A stretch of DNA of 64,000 bases, from positions 1-64,000 of the forward strand of contig JAFRJJ010000054.1 of the NCBI GenBank assembly GCA_017432325.1. The letters run 5' to 3'. Both the position numbers and the translations under genes were made by a program. Below are positions 50,596 through 59,370 of the stretch, in pieces. Under the pieces are notes generated by a model. That model had not been told where the DNA came from. It saw only the letters and a program-made list of their open reading frames with translations, and did no database searches. Source of the stretch: Solobacterium sp. (GTDB taxonomy: Bacteria > Bacillota_I > Bacilli_A > Erysipelotrichales > Erysipelotrichaceae). Position 1 is the stretch's first letter; each line of letters opens with the position of its first letter.

Positions 50596-50711
50596 GACAT
50601 CTACCTCAACTGCCTCTATTATAGCAATTCTGCATTTTCTGAGACAGATAGTGAATTGATTCGAAATTTATACAAAACAGGGGTAAAATAAGATTCTGCG
50701 AGGTACGTCAT

Positions 50712-51581
50712 ATGGACAGCATAGTTCATTTCAGAAAAGAAGATATTCCGAAAATACTGATGGTCATCATCAGCGCGCTGCTTTATTCCTTCGGCATGAA
50801 TACATTCGTCAAATCGGGGAACCTGTTCCCGGGCGGCTTTGCCGGCATATCCAGACTGCTGTCAATGGCTCTGGAACAGTACCTGAATATCAGGATCTCA
50901 TTCAGCGTGATCTACTGGATCATGAATGCGGCTGTTACGTTCCTGGTGTGGAAACAGGTCGGTCACAAATTCGTCCTGCTGTCAGTCCTGTGGTTCTCAC
51001 TGGCGTCCTTGTTCACGTCCATCCTGAAGCTTCCCTACATCACGCAGGATCCTCTGCTGATCTCTGTGTTCGGTGGTCTGATCAACGGGACTGCGATCGG
51101 TATGTCGCTGCGCTCAGACGCAAGCAGCGGGGGAACAGACTTCGTTTCGATCTACCTGTCGATGCGTTCCAACGCGCCGTCCTGGAATATCATTCTGTAC
51201 TGCAATGCCTGCGTCCTGTTCCTGGCAGGACTGATGTTCGGCTGGAACCAGGCTCTGTATTCCATCATCTTCCAGTTTGTATCGACCCAGGTCGTCAACA
51301 CCATGCACCAGCGGTTCAAAGTCACCAGCCTGCATGTTGTAACGGATCATCCCGATGAGATCTGCCAGGCAGTCTTCAGTACATGCCGGCACGGCATCAC
51401 AAAGCTTGCCTGTGAAGGGGGATATACCGGAAAGCCGCACTGGCTGCTGCTGATGGATATCAATACGTACCAGCTGAAGGATGTTCTGAAATCGATCAGG
51501 GAAGCGGACGAACATGCGTTCATTTCCGTCGGCAGCCTGACAGCTGTCAGCGGAAACTATTACCAGAAACCGCTCGAATAA
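50712..51581 (+). CDS. YitT family membrane protein
   Basis: A 289-residue protein. The first 200 residues form five or six membrane segments of the YitT (DUF161) type, with GNLFPGGFAGISR and SDASSGGTDFVS conserved loops. A C-terminal cytoplasmic DUF2179 domain (about 205-289) has the pattern of a small ligand-binding fold. Function is unknown; transport has been suggested for the family. The ribosome site is CGAGGT. It converges with the methyltransferase gene. Confidence 0.92.
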   Translation: MDSIVHFRKEDIPKILMVIISALLYSFGMNTFVKSGNLFPGGFAGISRLLSMALEQYLNIRISFSVIYWIMNAAVTFLVWKQVGHKFVLLSVLWFSLASLFTSILKLPYITQDPLLISVFGGLINGTAIGMSLRSDASSGGTDFVSIYLSMRSNAPSWNIILYCNACVLFLAGLMFGWNQALYSIIFQFVSTQVVNTMHQRFKVTSLHVVTDHPDEICQAVFSTCRHGITKLACEGGYTGKPHWLLLMDINTYQLKDVLKSIREADEHAFISVGSLTAVSGNYYQKPLE

Positions 51582-51590
51582 CATGAAAAG

Positions 51591-51618
51591 ACCGGCTGTT
51601 TCACAACAGTCGGTTTTT
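51591..51618. terminator. Terminator between yitT-like and rsmF-like genes
   Basis: ACCGGCTGTT (51591-51600) pairs with AACAGTCGGT (51605-51614), followed by TTTT; on the other strand, CTTTT follows. Confidence 0.87.
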
Positions 51619-51625
51619 ATCATGA

Positions 51626-52969
51626 TCATAATTTTCTGGATCCCGGTTCGATCCGGTTCTTGACCGTACCGTTCTTGATCTTCCCGAAGCCGAGCGGATA
51701 GGTGCCGGTACAGATCAGTACCCAGCCGTCATACGGGGAATCCACGCGGATCGTTTCTCCTCTGAGATACTTTTCCGTATTCGGATCATCCGGATCCAGG
51801 CAGATGCTCTGGGCAAATGTGTCAGCGGAAAGGTACTGGGCAAGGTGCTGTGAGGGTTCAAAGCGGTCGTTTCTGACCGTTCCCATCAGCAGTCCCGAGC
51901 GCACGACCCGCAGCCCGGAAGAATCAAACGGGATCTCCGGGAGATACAGGATCCGGTCTTTATTGAGCATGAAGCGGGAGGAATCAAAGCTGATCCTGAT
52001 CATCTTCAGGAATTCATCAAACTGCGCGCATCTGATGCGGGTGGGGTGAAGAGCAGGTACTGCAGACGGAACAGATGTTCCGTTCTTTTTCATGAGGCAG
52101 GCAAAATGTCCTTCTCCCTGCAGCTTGTGGGGGTACAGCCTGATGCAGTTTTCCGTCCCCGGCAGGATGCCGGGCATGAAGCCTTCATAGCTGATATCAG
52201 GACGGATGATCTCTAATTCAGGACAGATCTCTTTCAGATAGAGGATCACTTCCTCATCTTCCTCCGGTGAGAATGTGCATGTGGAATATACCATCATGCC
52301 GCCGTCTTTCAGCATTCCCAGCGCGTTTCGGGCAATTTCTTTCTGAATAACAGCGTAATCAGAAGGTCCTTTCTCCAGCCATGAGCGGATCAGGGAAGGG
52401 TCACAGCGGAACATGCCTTCTCCGGAGCAGGGGACATCCAGCAGGATGCGGTCAAATGTGCGGGGATACAGCCTTGCCATGTCATTGAGGTCGGAGGCTG
52501 TGATCAGGGCGTTTGAAACGCCGAAGCGCTGCATGTTTTTCAGTGTCGCGTTCTGCCTGGAAGCGCTGATGTCATTGGAGACCAACAGGCCATGATCGTG
52601 CATGCGGCAGGCAAGTCCGAGTGATTTGCCGCCCGGGGCACAGCAGGCATCCAGCACCAGGTCGTGTTCACCGACAGGCAGGATCTCCGCGGGTATCATG
52701 GCTGAGGCTTCCTGCAGGTAGCACAGTCCCGCATGCCAGTACGGGTGTACGGACACACGGTCAGATTCGTCATAGTAAAAGCCCGAAGAAGACCACGGGA
52801 CAGGCGTCAGATGGAAGGGTACTGTCCGGCAGAAATCTTCGACGGATATCTTGTTTGTATTGACCCTGAGCGACAGGATGCGGTCATGCTCAAATGACTG
52901 CAGATAATCATCAAATTCATCCTGCAGCAGGTCTTTCATTCGGCTCAGATAGTTCTCAGGAAAGTTCAT
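51626..52969 (-). CDS. rsmF: RsmF-type rRNA cytosine-C5 methyltransferase
   Basis: A 447-residue RNA m5C methyltransferase of the NOL1/NOP2/Sun family. The SAM-binding DACCAPGGKS motif lies near residue 107; the two catalytic cysteines are in DVPCSGEGMF and YSTCTF. A C-terminal domain (about 300-447) related to RsmF/PUA-like regions is present. It probably methylates 16S rRNA in the cytoplasm. On the minus strand TACAAT lies eight bases before the ATG at 52969, and no Shine-Dalgarno is visible, so a leaderless mRNA is likely. Confidence 0.9.
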   Translation of the reverse strand: MNFPENYLSRMKDLLQDEFDDYLQSFEHDRILSLRVNTNKISVEDFCRTVPFHLTPVPWSSSGFYYDESDRVSVHPYWHAGLCYLQEASAMIPAEILPVGEHDLVLDACCAPGGKSLGLACRMHDHGLLVSNDISASRQNATLKNMQRFGVSNALITASDLNDMARLYPRTFDRILLDVPCSGEGMFRCDPSLIRSWLEKGPSDYAVIQKEIARNALGMLKDGGMMVYSTCTFSPEEDEEVILYLKEICPELEIIRPDISYEGFMPGILPGTENCIRLYPHKLQGEGHFACLMKKNGTSVPSAVPALHPTRIRCAQFDEFLKMIRISFDSSRFMLNKDRILYLPEIPFDSSGLRVVRSGLLMGTVRNDRFEPSQHLAQYLSADTFAQSICLDPDDPNTEKYLRGETIRVDSPYDGWVLICTGTYPLGFGKIKNGTVKNRIEPGSRKL

Positions 52970-53156
52970 ACATGACTATTGTAACCGACCCTGTTTTTTT
53001 AGCCAGCCAATTCCTGTTTTGTAAGAATGGAAATATGAAAAAATGTAAATAAAATTACACGTTTACTGAAAATGTTAACTGAAAATTACATGGATGTATT
53101 GATAATGCTTACATTTCTGTAATATTCTTTGACTATCTCAACAGGAGGACAAAGAG
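52970..53156 (+). promoter_or_regulatory. Control region of the second oppA-like gene
   Basis: AT-rich, no gene. TGTAA-N6-TTACA (about 53044-53059) and two CTGAAAAT half-sites (near 53065 and 53079) are visible; the stretch 53073-53087 fits a CodY box only with about four mismatches. TTGATA at 53099 and TAATAT near 53120 may be the promoter, with a short spacer. Confidence 0.5.
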
Positions 53157-54857
53157 ATGAAAAAAGCATTAAGGACAATGGTCAGTGTTGTTCTTGCTGC
53201 TGGCATGATGGGATGTTCATCCGGATCACCATCCGGAACGACCCCGACTGCCGAAGCAGGTTCAAGCGCACCGGCCGAAACAGCACAATCTACAGAATCA
53301 CACCATCCTTCAACAGTTACGATCGCAGTATTCTCACAGTTCACAAGCATGGATCCGGCAACAAACGGCGAGCTGGTAAACGGCTACCTGCTGCATCACA
53401 TGTACAGAGGACTGTACAGAATGGATGAAAATTCACAGCCTCAGATGGAACTGGCAACAGCACATGACATTTCCGAGGATGGCTTGATACATACGTTTAC
53501 GCTAAGAGATGACGCAAAGTGGAGTGACGGAACTCCTGTTACAGCAAATGACTTTGTCTATTCGTACCTACGAGCTCTATCTTACGGCGTGGACGCTTCC
53601 AACCCGATATACAACATGACAACGTTTATCAAGGGTGCGGAAGAGTATTCACTGAATGCGCTGGAGGTAGGAAGCTCATTTGACTGCACAACAGAAGATC
53701 ACAGCTCCGTCGGTATTGAAGCGACGGATGATCATACACTGGTCCTGACACTGAAGAGCCCGTGTACATATCTGAATACATCACTCTGCTCAGGCGCATG
53801 GCTGCCGGTACATCAGAGTACTCCCCAGCATGAGTCCACATGGGCTCTGCAGGGCGGCTATCCCAGCAACGGCGACCACGTCCTGACGGAAATGAACCCG
53901 AATGACAAGGCTGTCATGGTCAAGAACGAATACTTCTATGACAAAGACAAGGTCACGATGGACGAGATCATCTGGCAGGTCGTTCCCGATACAGAAGCAC
54001 AGCACCTGGCATTCCAGGCAGGCGATATCGATATCGCTACCAGCATCACGAGTGATGTTGCAAAGAGCTATAAGGGCACAGATGAACTCTGGATCGGTCT
54101 GCAGACGAACACATACTGCCTGACATTCAACTCCGGCGCGACCGGACCTGAATGGGCACAGAACCTCAACCTGAGAAGAGCTGTCGCCATGGCGATCGAC
54201 CAGAAGGCAGTTGCCGATGTCGTCGGCGGTGAAGAATTCTATCCTGTACTGAGCAGCTATATGCCGCTCGGCCTGGAAGGCGTCAACGGAGACTTCCGTG
54301 AAGAACGTGACGCAGAAGGCGGATATACACTGGTCTACAATCCTGAAGAATCCAAGCGTCTGCTTGCGGAAGAAGGATATGACGAGAACAATCCTCTGAA
54401 GATCGAATATTATTATTCAACCAACTCCATTCACAACGACGTTGCGACATGTCTGCAGCAGATGTGGTCTGCAGTCGGCATCGAAACGACATTCAAGGCT
54501 GTTGAATCAGGCGTCTACTATGAAGCATGGTATAACGGTGACTTCGAGATCTCCCGTTATGGTGTCGCTCTGAACCACCCTGTCACAGCGCTGAACTCAT
54601 TCACGACCGATTACCAGAGAGTCGCCAGGATCGGTGACGCCAAGTACGACGAAATGGTGGCGGATATCCAGGCTACGATCGATCCGAAGGAGGCGATCCG
54701 GAAGTGCCATGCGGCAGAAGACTACCTGGTAGACGAAATGGCATACATCGTTCCGATGTTTCAGTTCACACTGCCGATGCTGAGGAATCCTGCTCTGACA
54801 GGCACTCAGATCAACGGCGCATACCTCAACTTCAGCCAGTGCACATGGGCTGAATAA
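53157..54857 (+). CDS. Oligopeptide-binding lipoprotein (SBP family 5), second
   Basis: A 566-residue extracellular peptide-binding lipoprotein. The lipobox MMGC (Cys 21) and a Ser/Thr/Pro spacer precede the SBP_bac_5 domain, with SDGTPVTANDFVYSYLRAL near residue 125. It is strongly similar to the next SBP (55505) over its whole length, including FSQFT-MDPATNGELVN and YNPEESKRLLAE stretches. CAGGAGG precedes the ATG. No transport partner genes are adjacent. A terminator follows. Confidence 0.94.
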   Translation: MKKALRTMVSVVLAAGMMGCSSGSPSGTTPTAEAGSSAPAETAQSTESHHPSTVTIAVFSQFTSMDPATNGELVNGYLLHHMYRGLYRMDENSQPQMELATAHDISEDGLIHTFTLRDDAKWSDGTPVTANDFVYSYLRALSYGVDASNPIYNMTTFIKGAEEYSLNALEVGSSFDCTTEDHSSVGIEATDDHTLVLTLKSPCTYLNTSLCSGAWLPVHQSTPQHESTWALQGGYPSNGDHVLTEMNPNDKAVMVKNEYFYDKDKVTMDEIIWQVVPDTEAQHLAFQAGDIDIATSITSDVAKSYKGTDELWIGLQTNTYCLTFNSGATGPEWAQNLNLRRAVAMAIDQKAVADVVGGEEFYPVLSSYMPLGLEGVNGDFREERDAEGGYTLVYNPEESKRLLAEEGYDENNPLKIEYYYSTNSIHNDVATCLQQMWSAVGIETTFKAVESGVYYEAWYNGDFEISRYGVALNHPVTALNSFTTDYQRVARIGDAKYDEMVADIQATIDPKEAIRKCHAAEDYLVDEMAYIVPMFQFTLPMLRNPALTGTQINGAYLNFSQCTWAE

Positions 54858-54882
54858 CCAGAGAAACGATTCTTTCCTCAGG

Positions 54883-54910
54883 AAGTCCGGGCAGACCCCG
54901 GGCTTCTTTT
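54883..54910 (+). terminator. Terminator of the second oppA-like gene
   Basis: AAGTCCGGG (54883-54891) pairs with CCCGGGCTT (54897-54905) with one wobble, followed by CTTTT. Confidence 0.88.
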
Positions 54911-54926
54911 CTGTTATCATGGGTGA

Positions 54927-55178
54927 ATGAAATACTACGTTTACATCCTGGAATGCGCGGACGGTACGTTTTATACCGGATATACGACGGATCCGCAGAA
55001 ACGGCTGAAGATGCACAATGCCGGAAAAGGGGCGAAGTATACCCGCAGCAGGTGTCCGTGCAGCCTGGTTTACACGGAAGAATTTGATGACAAAAGCGCC
55101 GCGCTGAGCCGGGAATGGCATATCAAACACGAGCTTTCGCATGCCGAAAAGGAAAAACTGGTCAATGAAAATGAATGA
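54927..55178 (+). CDS. GIY-YIG nuclease superfamily protein (UPF0213 type)
   Basis: An 83-residue single-domain GIY-YIG protein of the YhbQ/UPF0213 group. The YVYIL and FYTGYT strands replace the classic GIY and YIG; the Arg in [11 protein letters not shown] and the Glu in SREWHIKHE complete the active site. Members may act in DNA processing. An extended -10 TGTTATCAT ends at 54920, six bases before the ATG, and there is no ribosome site, suggesting a leaderless mRNA directly after the oppA terminator. Confidence 0.9.
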   Translation: MKYYVYILECADGTFYTGYTTDPQKRLKMHNAGKGAKYTRSRCPCSLVYTEEFDDKSAALSREWHIKHELSHAEKEKLVNENE

Positions 55179-55227
55179 AACAATTTTTCAGGCAGGTGAA
55201 AATAGTTTAAGAAAATGAAAAAAGGTG

Positions 55228-55256
55228 TTGACGCACAGGAAAGTATTGAAGATAAT
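55228..55256 (+). promoter_or_regulatory. Promoter of the lysine riboswitch unit
   Basis: TTGACG (55228-55233), a 17-base spacer and GATAAT (55251-55256). Transcription would start near 55263, at the beginning of the riboswitch. Confidence 0.8.
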
Positions 55257-55262
55257 AAGCAC

Positions 55263-55479
55263 ATGAAAACTGAATCGATAGAGGTAGCGGTGCAGATGAG
55301 TATGATCGCGAGCCGGCAGGCTATGAACGGTCAGAAAGGCAACCACCGCCGAACGGAGTTTGCCGGCAGGTAAAATTCGTGGGGATGCGGATAAAATCCG
55401 TATCACTCCTTCGCTTAATGAAGTGGCGCTATTGCTTATGGAAAGAAAGCCGTATGTAATAGCATGCGGTTTTGTTTTC
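55263..55479 (+). promoter_or_regulatory. Lysine riboswitch (L box) with terminator
   Basis: GATAGAGGT near 55277, GAGTAT at 55298-55303, GCCGAAC at 55349-55355 and the multi-helix spacing match the lysine riboswitch core. The downstream strand GCGCTATTGC (about 55426-55435) can close P1. AAGCCGTATG (55447-55456) pairs with CATGCGGTTT (55463-55472), followed by a T-rich run, forming the terminator; AATAGC in its loop can pair with GCTATT, giving the alternative antiterminator. Lysine would therefore turn the downstream binding protein off. Confidence 0.8.
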
Positions 55480-55504
55480 TAAGGAAAAGGGAGGAATTAT
55501 CACC

Positions 55505-57205
55505 ATGCTTCAACATTCACGTTTCGGACTCGGTCTGGCAGCTGCAGCACTCCTGCTCACAGGCTGCTCATCAGGTTCACCTTCTACAGACGGCGGTTCA
55601 GCAACTGCCGCTCCCGCAGATTCAGCAGCGGCTGAGACAACACCCGCTGAAACAGCATCCAAGGATACCATGACTGTTGCTGTATTCTCACAGTTCACAG
55701 ATATGGACCCTGCAACAAACGGAGAACTGGTCAACTCTTATGTCCTGCATCACATGTATGCAACGATGTTCCGTACAGACAAAGACGGCCAGCCTCAGAA
55801 GGAACTGTGCACAGACTATGAAGTTTCCGAAGACGGTCTGACACATACCTTCAAGCTCAGAGAAGACGCTGTCTGGTCAGACGGCACACCTCTGACAGCG
55901 AATGACTTCGTTTATTCCTATCTGCGTGCGCTGAGTTACGGTGTTGACTCATCCAACCAGATCTATAACATGACGGTTTACATCCAGGGCGCTGAAGAAT
56001 ACAACCTGCACGCAATTGAAGTCGGTGACAGCTTTGACTGCACGACAGAAGACCACAGCAGTGTCGGTATCGAAGCACCGGATGACTACACGCTCGTCCT
56101 GACGCTGAAGCAGCCCTGCACATTCCTGCCGCTCCTCATGAGCTCAGGCGCATGGATCCCGCTGCCTCAGACAACTCCTCAGCACAATAACCAGTGGGCA
56201 TTCGAACCCGGTTATCCTGTCAGCCATGGCTATGACCTGACTTACATCAACATCAATGAAAAGTGCATTCTCCAGAAGAACGACTCCTTCTATAACGCAG
56301 CAGACATCACAATGCCTGAGATCGTATGGCAGGTAGTACCGGATTCCGAAGCACAGCACCTCGCATTCGAATCAGGCGACCTGGATGTTGCTACAGAAGT
56401 ATCCTCCGATACAGCACGTTCCTATGAAGGTACAGATTCCCTCTGGGTAGCTATGGATCCTTCCACATACTGCATCATCATCAACACAGGCGAAAAGGGA
56501 CCTGAATGGGCAAAAGATGTCAGAGTCAGAAGAGCTCTTGCAATGGCAGTTGACCAGACATCCATCACAGAAGTTATCGGTTCCACATTCTATCCTGTAC
56601 TGAGTTCCTACCTGCCGTTCGGTCTGGAAGGAATCAACGGAGACTTCCGTCAGGAAAGAGACGACCAGGGCGGATATACACTGGTCTACAATCCTGAAGA
56701 ATCCAAGCGTCTGCTTGCTGAAGCAGGATATGATGAGTCCAACCCGCTCCACATCGAATACTACTATTCCACAAACTCCATGCATGGTGATGTCGCTACA
56801 TGCCTGCAGCAGATGTGGAGTGCAGTCGGCGTAGATGTTACATTCAAGGCAGTTGAAGCTGGCGTATACTATGACGGATGGTATGCAGGTGACTATGAGA
56901 TCGCTCGTTACGGCGTTGCTCTGACACACCCGATCACAGCTATGAACAGCTGGACAACAGCTTACCAGCAGGTCGCTACAGTTGCTGACCCGGTATATGA
57001 CGAGAGAATGGCTGATATCCAGGCAACAACAGATGCTAAGGAAGCACTGCAGAAGGTCCATGATCTGGAAGACTACCTGGTAGACCAGGAAGCACATCTG
57101 ATCCCGATGTTCCAGTTCACAATGCCGATGCTGAAGAATCCGGATCTCCAGGGATACGAAATGCACGTTTCCTATCCGTACTTCGGATACGCTTCATTCA
57201 AATAA
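55505..57205 (+). CDS. Oligopeptide-binding lipoprotein under lysine riboswitch control
   Basis: A 566-residue OppA-type lipoprotein, lipobox LLTGC (Cys 21), with the SBP_bac_5 domain and SDGTPLTANDFVYSYLRAL near residue 125. It is the close tandem paralogue of the gene at 53157. An upstream in-frame start at 55472 is not supported; GGGAGG lies ten bases before the ATG at 55505. Control by a lysine riboswitch implies that it brings in lysine or lysine-containing peptides. Like the other two, it has no permease gene beside it. Confidence 0.94.
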   Translation: MLQHSRFGLGLAAAALLLTGCSSGSPSTDGGSATAAPADSAAAETTPAETASKDTMTVAVFSQFTDMDPATNGELVNSYVLHHMYATMFRTDKDGQPQKELCTDYEVSEDGLTHTFKLREDAVWSDGTPLTANDFVYSYLRALSYGVDSSNQIYNMTVYIQGAEEYNLHAIEVGDSFDCTTEDHSSVGIEAPDDYTLVLTLKQPCTFLPLLMSSGAWIPLPQTTPQHNNQWAFEPGYPVSHGYDLTYININEKCILQKNDSFYNAADITMPEIVWQVVPDSEAQHLAFESGDLDVATEVSSDTARSYEGTDSLWVAMDPSTYCIIINTGEKGPEWAKDVRVRRALAMAVDQTSITEVIGSTFYPVLSSYLPFGLEGINGDFRQERDDQGGYTLVYNPEESKRLLAEAGYDESNPLHIEYYYSTNSMHGDVATCLQQMWSAVGVDVTFKAVEAGVYYDGWYAGDYEIARYGVALTHPITAMNSWTTAYQQVATVADPVYDERMADIQATTDAKEALQKVHDLEDYLVDQEAHLIPMFQFTMPMLKNPDLQGYEMHVSYPYFGYASFK

Positions 57206-57213
57206 GCAGTATG

Positions 57214-57239
57214 AAGGAGAGCCCCGCGCTCTCCTTTTT
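57214..57239 (+). terminator. Terminator of the lysine-controlled binding protein
   Basis: AAGGAGAGC (57214-57222) pairs with GCTCTCCTT (57228-57236), followed by T. Confidence 0.9.
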
Positions 57240-57244
57240 CAGTG

Positions 57245-57273
57245 TTGACGTACTGCCCGTATTGTTGGATGAT
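57245..57273 (+). promoter_or_regulatory. yaaA promoter, leaderless arrangement
   Basis: TTGACG (57245-57250), 17-base spacer, GATGAT (57268-57273). The ATG at 57280 lies at the expected transcription start. Confidence 0.6.
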
Positions 57274-57279
57274 GACTTC

Positions 57280-58023
57280 ATGAAGATCATACTTTCACCG
57301 GCAAAAAAGATGATTCCCGAAGATACGGTCCTTTACAGAGGTCTGCCCTGCTTTATTGAGGAAGCGGAGTATCTCAGGGATCTGATGAAACAGATGGACA
57401 GGGAACAGCTGAAAGAACTCTGGAAGTGCTCCGATAAGCTGGTCATGGAGAACACGGAACGTCTGGAACACATGGACCTGAGAAGGGGACTTTCACCTGC
57501 AGTCCTGACATATTCCGGACTTGCTTACCAGCATATGGCACCCGACGTCATGACAGATCATGAAATGGAGTATCTGGAGGCGCATCTGTGCATTCTGTCA
57601 GGACTGTACGGGGTCCTGAAGCCGTTTGACGGCGTGCGTCCGTACCGCCTGGAAATGCAGGCACTGCTGTCCAACAGGAACGGCAGGGACCTGTATTCAT
57701 TTTGGGGTGACAGGCTGTACAAAGAAGTGTGCAGTGAACATGAACTGATCGTAGACCTTGCCTCAAAGGAGTATTCCTCGGCAGTTGTTCCGTATCTTGC
57801 GCAGGAAGATCACTATGTAGAATGTGTATTCGCTGTTGAGAATAAGGGAAAACTGTCGGTCAAAGGAACTCTTGCAAAGATGGCCAGGGGCAGTATGGTC
57901 AGATGGATGGCAGAGACCAGGGCGGAGAACAAGGAAGACCTGAAGAGCTTTGACAGAGGCTGGACCTTCAGCACACAGCATTCTTCCGACACATCCTATG
58001 TATTTCTGAATAACGATCAATGA
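57280..58023 (+). CDS. yaaA: Peroxide stress protein YaaA (DUF328)
   Basis: A 247-residue YaaA protein. MKIILSPAKKM at the start, the YSGLAYQ segment and GLYGVLKPFDGVRPYRLEM are the family signatures. YaaA in E. coli limits intracellular iron damage during peroxide stress and binds DNA. An in-frame start at 57211 would add 23 unrelated residues inside the preceding terminator; the ATG at 57280 fits the family and sits seven bases after a -10. No ribosome site is visible. The C-terminus ends in a short Asn/Asp tail. Confidence 0.94.
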   Translation: MKIILSPAKKMIPEDTVLYRGLPCFIEEAEYLRDLMKQMDREQLKELWKCSDKLVMENTERLEHMDLRRGLSPAVLTYSGLAYQHMAPDVMTDHEMEYLEAHLCILSGLYGVLKPFDGVRPYRLEMQALLSNRNGRDLYSFWGDRLYKEVCSEHELIVDLASKEYSSAVVPYLAQEDHYVECVFAVENKGKLSVKGTLAKMARGSMVRWMAETRAENKEDLKSFDRGWTFSTQHSSDTSYVFLNNDQ

Positions 58024-58029
58024 AATGAG

Positions 58030-58053
58030 CTTCCGGATGAACCGGAAGTTTTT
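58030..58053 (+). terminator. Terminator of yaaA
   Basis: CTTCCGG (58030-58036) pairs with CCGGAAG (58042-58048), followed by five T. Confidence 0.88.
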
Positions 58054-58071
58054 CATATACCGCACACACTG

Positions 58072-58095
58072 AAAAAGGCCCCTGTGCAGGGCCTT
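58072..58095 (-). terminator. Terminator of nagA
   Basis: AAGGCCC and GGGCCTT pair around a seven-base loop; on the minus strand a T run follows (58072-58076 as A). Confidence 0.85.
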
Positions 58096-58100
58096 GCGGA

Positions 58101-59309
58101 TCAGTCTTTGATCAGAGGGTGACGGTCATAGAATTCCGGATTGAACGGTCTTGTGTCTTTTTCCGCATTCCAGACTTCCTTCCCGTCCACAAATGTATTG
58201 AGGACATTGTAATCATCGTCGATGACAGCAAAGTCGGCAAAATTGCCTAAGGCGATGCTGCCGCGGCCTTCCAGGCCGTAGTGGAGGGCAGGGTTGAGAG
58301 AGCTCATCCTGACGACTTCATTGAGGTCCATTCCGAGTTTTTCGACCAGATTGGAAATACCGTAGATGACAGGCTTGCTTGAGCCTGAGATACGTCCGGT
58401 CTCGCTCAGAACGAATCCATCTTCGGTCACGGTGATCGTCCTGCGGTCATTGTTCGCGTTGTCCTTGCTTCCCATGTAGTGTCCCGGTTTCGCGCCGAGA
58501 TAGTCGCCGTTGTCGGAGACCATCATGATCCTGTCATGGTCTTTGACTTTCATGACGATGCGGATCATCGGGAGCGAGACATGCATGCCGTCACAGATCA
58601 GTTCACACCATACACGGTCATCCAGGAGGCAGGCGCCGAAGGTGCCGACATCACGGTGATGCAGGCCGGTCATGACATTGCCCAGATGCGTCGCTGTGCG
58701 AATGCCGGCCTCGATGCCTTTATTGCATTCTTCGAAATTTGCGTTTGTATGGTACGCGCTGCAGGTGACGCCCTGTGATGTCAGGTATTCGATCGCTTCA
58801 AGGGCATGCGGGACTTCAGGCGCGATTGCGAGCAGCTTCAGCCAGCCCTCACCGGTCTGTACCATGGACTTTGCGTACTCAAGGTCGACAGGCAGGTAGT
58901 AGGTGTTTTTCGGATCGCCTTTTTCCCCGACGCGGGACCCCCATGGTCCTTCGGAGTGGATGCCGAGGATCCGTGTGCCGGGAGATCCTTTTTTGATACC
59001 TTCGACAAGGAGCGGCAGATGTTCTACTTTGTTAATAGTCGGGAAGATCCCGGTAACGCCGAAGCTTGCTTCGCCGAGCAGGGCCTGGTCCAGTTCGTCC
59101 AGGTTTTCCAGTGCCTGGAACCGGTAACCGACAGCACCGTGATTATGGGTATCGATGATACCGGGTATGATGCGCCTGTCACCGAAATCAATGACTTCTT
59201 CATCGATCGTTCCTTCGACAAAACAGGCAAAACGGCCGTCTTCAACACCGATGATGCAGTCTTTCATGCCATCGGCCGTGTAGATGCGGGATGAATGATA
59301 ATACTTCAT
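58101..59309 (-). CDS. nagA: N-acetylglucosamine-6-phosphate deacetylase
   Basis: A 402-residue amidohydrolase of the NagA family. DTHNHGAVG gives the first metal site, GIHSEGPW the conserved Glu region, AYHTNA and THLGNVMTGLHHR the His ligands, and VSDNGDYLGAKPG the catalytic Asp. It turns GlcNAc-6-phosphate into glucosamine-6-phosphate and acetate. No nagB or transporter is next to it. AAATCACTCGAGTGATTT upstream is a likely operator. GAGGTG precedes the ATG. Some divergence from classical NagA (SDNGD for the usual TDA motif) leaves room for a related amide substrate. Confidence 0.88.
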   Translation of the reverse strand: MKYYHSSRIYTADGMKDCIIGVEDGRFACFVEGTIDEEVIDFGDRRIIPGIIDTHNHGAVGYRFQALENLDELDQALLGEASFGVTGIFPTINKVEHLPLLVEGIKKGSPGTRILGIHSEGPWGSRVGEKGDPKNTYYLPVDLEYAKSMVQTGEGWLKLLAIAPEVPHALEAIEYLTSQGVTCSAYHTNANFEECNKGIEAGIRTATHLGNVMTGLHHRDVGTFGACLLDDRVWCELICDGMHVSLPMIRIVMKVKDHDRIMMVSDNGDYLGAKPGHYMGSKDNANNDRRTITVTEDGFVLSETGRISGSSKPVIYGISNLVEKLGMDLNEVVRMSSLNPALHYGLEGRGSIALGNFADFAVIDDDYNVLNTFVDGKEVWNAEKDTRPFNPEFYDRHPLIKD

Positions 59310-59352
59310 GATAAAAACACCTCACTATAATTACAGTATTACATATTTACAT

Positions 59353-59370
59353 AAATCACTCGAGTGATTT
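59353..59370. promoter_or_regulatory. 18-bp palindrome upstream of nagA
   Basis: AAATCACTCGAGTGATTT is a perfect palindrome about 45 bases before the nagA start codon. A repressor site for amino-sugar control is likely; the regulator is not in the window. Confidence 0.65.

Noticed and set aside
53157-57205. A complete Opp transport operon
   Set aside because: Only binding proteins are present; the genes between are a GIY-YIG protein and a riboswitch, each unit having its own terminator.
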